Source: Sambucus nigra
Taxonomy: Eukaryota; Streptophyta; Magnoliopsida; Dipsacales; Adoxaceae
Length of the DNA stretch: 64,000 bases
Direction of reading: 5' to 3'
Assembly: GCA_949130495.1 (NCBI GenBank)
Contig: OX422220.1
Location: 123,131,810 to 123,195,809, forward strand
A model generated the notes under the pieces. The model was not told the DNA's origin. It searched no databases and was given only the letters and a program-made list of their open reading frames with translations. This document shows positions 55,198 through 64,000 of this stretch, in pieces (the stretch's first letter is position 1; each line of letters starts with the position of its first letter). Made by a program: the position numbers and the translations under genes.

Positions 55198-55794
55198 CTC
55201 ACGGGGATGTTTGAGGGGCTCTAAGGGGTTTTGCCCCCGACGGCACGTTTCAAGCCTAAGTGTGGATATTCTTTGTTTTGAGTTGTGTTGTTAAATCGAG
55301 GATCCCGTGACCACGCAGTCGGTTCATGCGAGTTACATTGGTCCCTTACAAGGTGTTGGCACCACTCACGAGGTCGTTTGGAGGGGCGCTAAGGGGTTCC
55401 CCCCGATGGCACATTTTCAATCCTAAGTGTGGATATGCACTGTTTTGGGTCGTGGTCTCAAACCGAGGGTCCCGTGACCACGCGGTCGATTAGTGTGGGC
55501 TACGTTGGTCCGTGCAAGGTGTTAGCACTGCTCATGGGGTGGTTTGGGGGGCGCTAAGGGGTTTCGCCCCCCGACGACATGTTTTCAAGCCTAAGTGTGG
55601 ATATTCTCTTTTTGGGTCGTTCTCTTAAACCGAGGGTCCCGTGACCACGTGGTTGGTTTCTATAAGCTACGTTGGTCTTGTGCGAGGTGTTGGTGCCACT
55701 CACGGGGCTGTTTGGGTGGCGCTAAAGGATTTCGCCCCCCAAGGCAAGTTTTTAAGCCTAAGTGTGGATATTCTATGTTTTGGGTCATGCTTTC
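55198..55794 (+). repeat. 169-bp satellite array, segment 2 (monomers 4-7, part)
   Basis: Monomers resume immediately after the hAT element. All landmark blocks are present in monomers 4, 5 and 6, and monomer 7 is interrupted by the solo LTR. Identity between monomers is high in the ggcgctaagg...cctaagtgtggata half and lower elsewhere. Confidence 0.9.
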
Positions 55795-56330
55795 TGATAA
55801 GCACCCAAAAGTGTCTATTTTATACGCCGAATAGATGCATTTTAGTCGCTCGTCTTTAATAAAAATGACCTTATATTTGTATTTACTTATTTCTCAGGTC
55901 AATACGCTGTTGTGGTACAAATAATGCTAAATCAGTACAATTGCGACACAGAAGCGGTCAAAAGCATGCATTGAAGAAATCTAAAGAAACCGTGAAGTGA
56001 GAAGCCTATTTGAGTTTGCCAGATGTGTTCCGATGGCCCGAAACAGTCCCGTAACCCAAACATAAGCCTACACCAAGCCCAGTCCATACCTCGAACCGTT
56101 GTGTGTTGAGTTTGTACCTTTATTATTTTTCTAAATTTTTATTTTTAGTCGTTTTATTTTTAGGATTTATTTTAGATTTATTTAGAACTTTTTAGGATTT
56201 ATTTTCTACTTTTCTATTTCTTTATTTTGATTTTGACTTTTATTAGTTTTTAATTTTTAATCTTTATTTTATTTTATTTTTATTAGGATTAATTTTTAGG
56301 TATTTAATTTTTCTAGTTTTATTAGATTTC

Positions 56331-56397
<67 letters not shown>

Positions 56398-58185
56398 TTT
56401 ATTAGGATTATATTTTTTAGGTTTAATAGAGTTTTATTTTATTTAGTTTGAGAAGTTAACTTTTTTTAGTTTTATTAGATTTTAAGTTTTTTATTTTATT
56501 TTTAATTTTTTTAGTGTTAGTCATTTTTTAGGGGTGCAAATTAAACACACACAAACTAAAACTCACACACACACCTAAATCAACCTACACCCAAACACAC
56601 CCCTACATTTACTATTCATCATCATCTTTACACACCAAAACCCACGATTCTCTCTCTACAAAACTCCATCACAACCCAACATCTTTCTCTCTCCACCTTA
56701 ACCCCCTCTCTAACCCTCACCCACCAACCCATTACCCCCTACCCCACAGACCGCGAACTGCCCGGAACCCCCAAATCGCAACAACCCGGACCCCCGCGCC
56801 TGGCGCGACCTCCGGAACCCCTCCCGTCACCTGCGCCGGCAGTGAAAATCCAGACCTGCGACGCCCGAACTCGGATCCTACTCGGGCACTGCCCAACTCG
56901 ACCCTACCGACTCCAACCACACCCGATCTCAACTCCATGCCCGCTGCCAAACCATTTCCTAGATCCCCAAAAAAATCGGAACAACCATACCCATTAACCT
57001 TATCTCTCCCACAAAAGTCGGAACAAACCAAATTTAAAAGCCAACATCCAAATCCCACAAAAATCTCTCAAGGCAAAGCATCGTGGGCCAAGAAAAGAAA
57101 AGAGCTTATAAGAAGGGACTCTCAGCACACCAAAGAGACAGACAGATAGAGAGAGACGGTGACACAGAAAAAGAAAAAAAGAGGGTAGAAAAAAAAGTAG
57201 CCAGAAAAAAAAAAAAATAGTTTTAGATTTAGAAAAATTTGTAGGTTCTGTTTCTTCTTTTAGTTTTGTAATCCAGTCTAGTTTTTGTGACGAGTTTGGG
57301 ACGCGTGTTCATGCAACAATTGACTCAAGGAATTATTCGTATCGTATTTCTTTCTCTTCTTTTTAATTTCTTGTTTGTTGATTGTGTTTGTGCTAAAATC
57401 TTAATCATGTCTGGCTAAACACCCCATTCAAGAGGTGTGATGAAACACGTATATTAATTTAATTAATTGAACAATTGTTCAGTTGATGTGTTCTAGGCAA
57501 ATTAAATTTGAAAAAAATCACACATTAATTTATTTAACGAGAGTTAATAAATTAATGTTAAAAAAAATTGATATTTGATTTTTGGATTTAACTTAGAAGT
57601 AGGTTTCATTCTTGAATTCAAAAATTAATCCTGTGTATGCAATTCAAAGATACGTACAATTTTTTATGAATTGATCCTAGCGGGTAGTTTGTAAAAAAAG
57701 GGTATGAATCTATTTTTATATTTGTTGTGACACTTTCTCATTTAATTGCTAAAAAAATAATTTTAGATTTCGGATTGTAACGAGAGTTAAATTTTAAATT
57801 TCAATATTATTTTGAACGTATCAAATGAATAATTGAAAAAATTAAATTAAAGTAATTACGTGGAGTAATCCCATCTCTTGTCTCGTTTCATAAATTCTAC
57901 ACTCAGTTATTTTTCAAAATTTCGTCATTACTTTAGTTGCGTAAAATTTCATTTCCTCATTTAAAAAGTGTTTAAAAAAAACACAAAAAGATTTTTAATA
58001 AAATTTGAAATTGCAAGTTTTCACGATTACAGTTTCAACGCTTGAAATTGGATTGATACCCGAATTTACCGCGATACTGAATTTTTAATTAGTTTTGTAG
58101 GTAATTCCAGGAATTTTGATACTCGAAGTTTTACCGCAGCGACATTCCAAATCATATCCGAAGGAATACAAATCAAGAGCTATCA
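55795..58185 (+). mobile_element. Athila-family solo LTR in the satellite
   Basis: It begins TGATAAGCACCC and ends GAGCTATCA, 2391 bp, flanked by CTTTC at 55790-55794 and 58186-58190 with satellite sequence continuing in phase on both sides. There is no internal region, so it is a solo LTR formed by LTR-LTR recombination. It is the same family as 53273-54107. It contains a (TA)n run (56333-56393), a C/G-rich segment (56740-56960) and a TATAAG near 57107. Confidence 0.88.
56333..56393. repeat. Microsatellite (TA)n in the solo LTR
   Basis: About 30 TA units. They are absent from the truncated LTR copy at 53273, where the surrounding ttttag-rich sequence is otherwise alike, so they expanded after the copies diverged. 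Confidence 0.9.
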
Positions 58186-58835
58186 CTTTCAAACCGAGGG
58201 TCCCATGACCACGCGATCGGTTCATGCGGGCTACGTTGGTCCCGTGCGAGGTGTTGGCGCCGCTCACGGGGCTGTTTGGGGGGCGCTAAGGGGTTTCGTC
58301 CCCCCGATGGCACGTTTTCAAGCCTAAGTGTGGATATTCTCTATTTTGGGCCACAATCTCAAACCGGGGGTCCCATTATAATGCGATTGGCTCCTACTAG
58401 CTACTTTGGACTCGTGCGTGGTGATCGCTCCCCTAAAATGTCTTTTGGGGAGGCATTAAGGGGTTTCCCCTTTAACGGCATGTTTTCGAGCCTAAGTCTG
58501 GATTTTCTCAAATTATCATCATATTCTCAAACTATGGGTCCTGTGACCACGCTATCGGTTCCTGTGAATTACATTGGTCCCGTGCACGGTGATCGCTCCC
58601 CTAAAGGGGCCACTTGGGGGGCGCTAAGGGGTTTCGCCCTCTAACGACACATTTTCAAGAATAAGTGTGGATTTTCACAAATTATTGTCATTTTCTCAAA
58701 CCAGGGGTCCCGTGACCACGCGGTCGGTTCCTGTGAGTTAAATTGATCCCATAAGAGGTGTTTGCACCTCTCACGGGGCCGTTTGGGAGGTGATTTTGGT
58801 TTTCTCCCTCAAAAGGCATGTTTGGTAAGAAAATC
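58186..58835 (+). repeat. 169-bp satellite array, segment 3 (monomers 7-11, part)
   Basis: Monomer 7 resumes after the solo LTR. Monomers 8, 9 and 10 start at 58265, 58430 and 58598. Monomers 9 and 10 are variants sharing a changed junction (gtgatcgctcccctaaa) and an altered aaattatcatcat/aaattattgtcat segment. Monomer 11 decays into unrelated sequence near 58835. Confidence 0.88.
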
Positions 58836-59640
58836 TGAACACTCAAGGCATGGGAACACTAGAACTGTGCTCTGAACGGTCTTTGGAGTTTTATCTGGAC
58901 AGTCTTTGGATTAGCGAAGCCATGTAGTCTCCCACGAGTGAATCCCTGGCTTTTTACAACTATAGCAAGTGTTCCCATTATTGATTTTTGATGGTGGAGT
59001 TCGATTTTGTTGAGTAGAGTGAGCGATAATGTTTGTAAGGGATTAGTTTCGAGGTAGAGGGAACTCAACATTACAAGGTGGCCTCACAGGAAGATTAAGA
59101 GCTTGAATACCGTCATTGAGCTTACAACCTTATCAAGCTCAAATGACGGACCTTACCAACAACAAGCCAATAACCAATAATTATCCAACAGCCAAACCAA
59201 ACAAAACCAATAATTATTTCGTACTCTTTCTAACATACTATCCACCAATAAGCCAACAACCAATAATTATCCAACAACCAAACCGAATAAAACCAATAAT
59301 TATCCCATGCATCTAAAAAATTTAAAATATAATGCATATCAATTATATAATTACTTCAGTTAAAGTAAAGAGTACCTAATTCTTGTGATCCATTAAGGCC
59401 ATTAAATAGAGTCTTTTAAAAGTGTGATTGAACCAAATTGATCCTGGAGCCCCCAACATATTCTTTTACATGTACATTTATTGACTAGTTTCTTTAATAC
59501 AATCTTCATAAAATCAAGATAATTTAACTTCATTTTATGAACATTGCATCAATGAAACTGATCAGCAAATGTATATGTATAGGAACATGTGGAAATTGAG
59601 CTGGGTCAATTTGATCCAATCACAAACTCAAATGACTCTA
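58836..59640. other. Non-coding region with stem-loop, direct repeat and possible gag relic
   Basis: Minus-strand translation near 58935-58990 gives CYSCKKPG followed by His, reminiscent of a zinc knuckle, but the pattern is incomplete. A 14-bp stem (ccgtcattgagctt / aagctcaaatgacgg, 59110-59149) and a direct repeat of about 54 bp (59163-59216 and 59250-59304) are clear. No other coding signal is seen. Confidence 0.45.
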
Positions 59641-59839
59641 TTCTCAAATCGAGCGTCTTGTGAAAGTAACTAAATATTCGACTGAGCATAACATGTTATC
59701 AAAAGTTAACTTACATAAATCATATTAAATATTCGTAAAAGTAACTAAACATTCATATATCAAAGTAAAGCGCTAATATAATGTCAATATCAAAATAGGA
59801 TACAAATAATATTGACAAGGTTAACATAATATTTTGATA

Positions 59840-60425
59840 CTCAATCTTCCTCTAAATCAACTAAAAGATCCTTCAAATTAGGGTTGTCATCAAGAGCTGA
59901 CTGGAAATCTTTTGGAGCCTTTAATGCATCCACTTCAGTAGTCATACCCTTTGGTGCATGCACAATAATATACCAATTGCCATCATTTATGCACTTAGAG
60001 TATAATACCTTCTTTACATTTTAAAAGGCATATATAAAAGTCTCGTCGACTCTGCGACCTTTACTCTTTAGCTTTGATAAATCTACCATAATAAGTTTGG
60101 AGTCAGGATCAACTTTTCAAGTATTCGTAGTATCCTCCACCTTTACCCAATCGTAATAGAATACAGTTTATGTGAAATCTAAGTAATCAAGTTCTAGGAT
60201 TTGTTGGACTATCCCATAATAGATTAACACCGCATTCTTTGGATTTTGATCCCTTTTGCTAGCGATACAGGTGGTCAAGGCAGAAAATTATATTCCACTA
60301 TTTTGCGTCAAAAGTTTTTCCTCGTATGGATATGAAATAAAATCAAAACCATTGGTGCGAAATTTCTTAAACTCTTTTGCACAAAAATTAGGGCCTTTTT
60401 CTAGGCGTGCAAGTCTGGAAGAGAC
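59840..60425 (-). pseudogene. CACTA 2 DUF4216 segment
   Basis: Minus-strand translation gives KFRTNGFDFISYPYEEKLL and TQNSGI, then YYGIVQQILELDYLDF, a VFYYDWVKVEDT segment and, near the end, NWYIIVHAPKG. The order matches DUF4216 in CACTA 1 (32560-33381). Stops near 60115 and 60165 interrupt it. It ends LKDLLVDLEED with a stop near 59840. Confidence 0.75.
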
Positions 60426-60707
60426 ATCACCTCTTTTTAGAAGATGCATTTATTAATGAAGTTGTATTAAGGCATGTTTTTATTACACACGAATAAATAA
60501 CCGTACATGTAAGATGTGAAGTTTACATGTTTTGATACCCATGCCCTAAAATCAGTTATCGTTCAATTTCTCCTTTGATTTTGGGCAGTTTTATTCTCGT
60601 ACTTCCTACGGGTAAATTGTAGAGTTTAGATCGTAAAATATAAAATACATATAATTAAAGAACAAGAGTTCAATAGATACTCACTCTCTCCATTCTTCGA
60701 CTTCATC

Positions 60708-61622
60708 TTACGATTCGAAGACATAACGGGTTACTTGCTTGTATTGTATATTTGTGAGTTTCACCTTTTTAGGGTTCCCAAAATGTAATTCTTCCTCAAA
60801 CTCGTTAAGTTCCATGATCACTCCTCCTCTACGAGGATTGAACCTCCTCACCTCTTGTTCCGTCATATATTCCCTAGCGTATAACGATGATTCCAAAGTT
60901 ACGTATTCTTCAGCAATTGACCCTCCAATATACCGTTTATTCTTTACGTAATCTTTGAAGGTTTTCATCAAGTGATAAAAAAATATAAATCCAACGATAC
61001 CTAATGGGACCACATAATAAATCTTCATCGCATAAATGCACAAGAAAGTGGATGCTGATATCGAAAACAATGCAGGAAAATATTTCTCTAATATACAAAC
61101 TGCCTCGGCTAAAGTTGATTTTGCAACTCTAATGTGCCTTTTGTTTACCACATTTGCACAAACTATGGTAAAACACAAACTTATTTGCATAATTACTTGA
61201 CGGAGATCTTTATATTCAGGGAAGTAATGCCGAAATAATAGAGGGATTAATTGGATGATTGCATGCCAGTCATGAGACTTGCACTGTTTTAAGTCATTTT
61301 CTTGGTAGTTGACGACCCTATGTAAATTACCAGAATAACTAGTTGGAGTCTTCAAGTTAGACAACGTGTTTAAGAAGATCTTCTTCTCACTAGTAGTCAA
61401 AGTGAAAGCAGCCGGAGGGGTGGAAATTCTTTCTGTTGTAGGATTATTTTTTAACCAGAGTTTCTTCTTTAGCTTTATATCCTGTAGATCTCGACGGGCC
61501 CGCTCTCCATCTTTGGAATGAGATCCACCCAAACATATTCCTATCATATGTTCTGCAACATTCTTCTCTCTGTGCATCACATCAATTACATGCCTTACAT
61601 GATGATCTTTCCAATACAACAA
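60708..61622 (-). pseudogene. CACTA 2 transposase, DUF4218 segment
   Basis: An uninterrupted 304-codon frame starts with HHVRHVIDVMHREKNVAEHM and continues through KSHDWHAIIQLIPLLFRHYFPEYKDLRQVI to EAVCILEKYFPALFSIS. It then reads KDYVKNKRYIGGSIAEEYV. It is the best-preserved piece of CACTA 2. A segment usually present after the LEKYFP block appears diverged or replaced (IVGFIFFYHLMKTF). The adjacent tnp2 segments are separated by stops. Confidence 0.8.
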
Positions 61623-61784
61623 ATCAATAAATATTGATCACCTGGACCATGGTTTTGCTTTAGTAGGGTCGTTAGGATCTCCCCATGCTTTACGCTGCAG
61701 GTTTACAAACTTGGGGTGTTTTCCTACTTACCTATTCCTTACAGTCGCAGCCTCCGCCTTCTCCTCGATCTATTGACCAGAAAG

Positions 61785-63025
61785 TCAAGCATGTTGCATC
61801 CAACGCTCATGACAAATAGGATAAAAAATAGACTTGTCATTCCTGAAAGGGTGACTGGTCGGCAGAAATCTACGATGATCCATGTAACTCATCTTACTAC
61901 TATGTTGTACCCAAATGGCTTTATTTTCCTCCCCACATATGGGACATCCATAATAACCAGGAACATTACAGCTGAACATGGTCCCATAAGCAGGAAGGTC
62001 GTGGATCGCCCACATCACCATTGCTTTAAGTGTGAACTCTTCACCCTTGTGAGAGTCGAATGCCGTCACGAGTTTATTACATAACTCTTTAAGTTCTTTT
62101 ATTAATTGGGCTAAGAATATATCAATATCATCACCCAGAGCCTTCATCCTGGGTATCAATAAAGATAATAATGTGAACTCCTTTCTGATGCACAGTGTCA
62201 GAGGGAGACTTAAAGGCGCCATTAGAACTGACCAATAACTTTGACTAGTAATTAAATTACCAAAAGGGTTAAACCCATCAGTTGAGATTGCAAGATGAAT
62301 GTTGTGTGGTTCTTTTGCAAATTTATGGTGTCGTGCATTTAAAATTTTCTAGACGAGAGAATCAATTGGATGCCGCATCATATTCCCACCCCCTCGCATC
62401 GAGCGCACCATGTCATGGCCTCCGCTATCCACGGTACACTAAAAAATCATTTTAACCGCATCCCAAGTGGAAAATACTTCAAAACCTTTTGTGGGACTTG
62501 CGAACTCTTTTGATATTTTGCGGGTTTGTCATTTACCTTCTCATAAACAACATATCTAGGCCCATCGCATACTAGACATTCATCCTTCTTTTCATGTTCG
62601 TTGCAATACAATATGCAATCATACTTGCATGCATGAATAAATTTGTATTTAAATCCTAAACCCTTCAAGCTCTTCTTCAGGGTAGGATAATTATCTGGTA
62701 ACGTGTTCTCTTCTGGGAGAATTTCTTTAACCCACTTAAGAATTCCGGTTATGCTGTTTACAGACAATCCAAATTGACTTTTCAAGTTATGAAAACCAAT
62801 CATTGCATAAAATACTGAATGATCTTCATCGCAATATTTATACAATGGTCTAGCCGCATCGACTTTCAATCGTATATATTCTCGATCTCCTAGTAGTTCA
62901 GTATCAAATTGTTCATTATGCGCATTATCTGTCTTCATAAATTGGTGGTTTTGATCGTGGTAGACTCCGTAAGCATCGTCAATTAGGTCGGTCAATGAAC
63001 GATGTGTTGGAGAATCATTTACCAC
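61785..63025 (-). pseudogene. CACTA 2 transposase, tnp2 core
   Basis: The first half (63025-62447) has YKYCDEDHSVFYAMIGFHNLKSQFGLS, then ILPEENTLPDNYPTLKKSL, HACKYDCILYCNEHE and CLVCDGPRY. A decayed gap follows (62446-62223) containing stops in the WSVLM/PFGNL region. The second half (62222-61785) has FTLLSLLIPRMKALGDDIDIFLAQLIKEL and MWAIHDLPAYGTMFSCNV, then YYGCPICGEEN and MDHRRFLPTSHPFR. Function as in CACTA 1. Confidence 0.82.
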
Positions 63026-63031
63026 TTCTAC

Positions 63032-63307
63032 TCATTGGTGTTCTGTTACATGGTCGATTATCGATAATTCTTCTGGTACATAAGGTACATGTTTTTCACC
63101 ATGGTATGTCCACTTGTTATAATCTTGACAAATTCCGCACGTTATTAAATGTAACTCAACATCTTTTAAAGATTTATATTTTTCGTTTATACAATGGGTG
63201 CACGGACACGAAATCTTCTCACTTTTAAGGTTCTTAAAAGCGTATATAATAAATTCTTGAACGCCTTTAACATAACTATTGGCTATTCGGTTAGTCCCCC
63301 CATCCAC
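63032..63307 (-). pseudogene. CACTA 2 transposase-associated domain
   Basis: A 91-codon frame carries the Cys/His pattern CPCTHCINEKY...HLITCGI...YNKWTYHGE. It starts MDGGTNRIANSYVKGV and probably forms the N-terminus of the tnp2 protein. A stop near 63032 separates it from the next segment by only a few bases. Confidence 0.8.
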
Positions 63308-63568
63308 TCTTTGTAATGTGGAAAATCCATTTAATAATCTTCAAATTGCAGTCCTGTTATAACATGATAAAATAAATATCATGTTGCATAGTAAAGCACT
63401 AATCGAGTATCAAAGCAAATCACTAATATAGTCAACAATGCGCCGATCATTCAAACTATGCAATAACTTAAATATAAGAACACGCCAATCTCCAATACTA
63501 CAAAACCACTTAAACAAAAATTAAATAAATTTGTCTACTGATATTATTACAACATAGGAAAAATATTA
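63308..63568 (-). other. Non-coding gap within CACTA 2
   Basis: AT-rich, with no coding signal seen. It lies between the accessory ORF and the transposase start and may be an intergenic leader. Confidence 0.4.
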
Positions 63569-63979
63569 CTACATCTTCATCAAGCGATAACCTAGCCAAG
63601 TGGTAACAGAGTCTACATAATTTTTCAAAAAATTCCCGTCTCCACTGTTGACGTGCACTGGAATAGTTTCACAACTCTCATTTAATGTATCAACCACGAT
63701 CTGACACTCACCCTCCTGCAAAGGTCGATTATGTACTAAAGTTCCAATGATAGTGGACATGAGCATGCAGATCCCGATAACAAATTTACTGCTTAGGTCC
63801 TGTATATAGTATTTCTCGCCATAGTCACCATGGGTTGTTGATGATGATCCAAGACCTGTACCATGTTGAGGCACTGAGAAAGGGAATGTTGAAGTAGGAA
63901 CCAACATATGTGGGGGGAATGGAGAATAAGGAAAATTTTGAGGAATCCCTGGCATCTGTGGAGGGAAATCGGGATGCAT
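63569..63979 (-). CDS. CACTA 2 accessory ORF, C-terminal part, open at right edge
   Basis: The N-terminal third is rich in Pro, Phe and His (MHPDFPPQMPGIP, SPFPPHMLVPT). The end has LVHNRPLQEGECQIVVDTL, then a PVHVNSGDG turn and VTTWLGYRL. This is the kind of C-terminal domain found in plant Transposase_24-type accessory proteins (DUF8039-like). The frame is open upstream past the window edge, so the ATG at 63979 may be internal. The TAA is at 63569-63571. It appears uninterrupted here. Confidence 0.55.
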   Translation of the reverse strand: MHPDFPPQMPGIPQNFPYSPFPPHMLVPTSTFPFSVPQHGTGLGSSSTTHGDYGEKYYIQDLSSKFVIGICMLMSTIIGTLVHNRPLQEGECQIVVDTLNESCETIPVHVNSGDGNFLKNYVDSVTTWLGYRLMKM

Positions 63980-64000
63980 TGGGGCCTGTAGGGGGCATAC

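Larger units (their letters stand above)
59641..64000 (-). mobile_element. CACTA DNA transposon 2 (minus strand), runs off right edge
   Basis: On the minus strand, from the right edge: an accessory-type ORF (63979-63569), Transpos_assoc domain (63307-63032), tnp2 (63025-61785), DUF4218-type segment (61622-60708) and DUF4216 (about 60420-59840). It has the same modules as CACTA 1, but the protein sequences clearly differ, so these are separate lineages. Neither terminus was identified; the left limit is approximate. Confidence 0.8.

Noticed and set aside
56732..57058. Minus-strand 108-codon Gly/Val/Arg-rich ORF
   Set aside because: It is a by-product of the GC-rich segment in the solo LTR and has no motif.
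54108..58835. CRISPR-like array
   Set aside because: Regular spacing was considered, but the whole 169-bp unit is repeated with no unique spacers, in a plant genome: this is a satellite.

Overview
This window is nuclear DNA from a flowering plant, most likely a eudicot. It is AT-rich and packed with plant-specific transposable-element lineages: Ty1/copia including a Sirevirus, Ty3/gypsy Tat, Athila and Tekay types, CACTA, hAT and foldback MITEs. I found no intact host gene, rRNA, tRNA or CRISPR. The only recognisable host-gene sequence is a broken CAF1 deadenylase fragment on the minus strand near 2.4-2.9 kb. Nested insertions and a satellite array suggest heterochromatin, perhaps pericentromeric.

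Layout. 0-2.4 kb: an imperfect tandem duplication, each copy carrying a decayed plant-mobile-domain-like fragment. 2.4-3.1 kb: the CAF1 relic and a foldback MITE. 3.6-11.3 kb: a long Tekay-like solo LTR split by a young copia element (5623-10546; LTRs about 97% alike by eye; exact AATAT target duplication; non-canonical TA...TA ends). 11.3-14.2 kb: non-coding, with a second, near-palindromic MITE between microsatellites. 14.2-28.6 kb: a decayed Tat (Ogre-like) gypsy element whose gag is interrupted by a minus-strand Sirevirus (15934-24649; CTACC target duplication). This Tat has lost its reverse transcriptase core and carries a possible organelle-derived insert. 28.56-about 36.3 kb: a plus-strand CACTA element with tnp2, DUF4218, DUF4216 and Transposase_24 modules. 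36.65-45.55 kb: a non-autonomous LTR retrotransposon ('element A') with Athila-like primer site and 3' region, no pol, and two long unusual ORFs (326 and 314 aa). 45.55-54.1 kb: a decayed Athila-type gag-pol with a truncated 3' LTR. 54.1-58.8 kb: a satellite of about 169 bp (around 10.5 monomers), split by a hAT element (8-bp duplication) and an Athila-family solo LTR (5-bp duplication). 59.6-64 kb: a second CACTA element on the minus strand, running off the right edge.

Working together. Element A and the neighbouring Athila share their pre-LTR 3' region, so an Athila-type element probably supplied gag-pol in trans for A. A's second ORF has a clean 314-codon body followed by a glutamine-rich tail with seven stops, nearly all explained by C-to-T change, mostly at CAG. 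Other elements here show the same stop type, consistent with decay of methylated cytosines. The most original content is element A and the 169-bp satellite.
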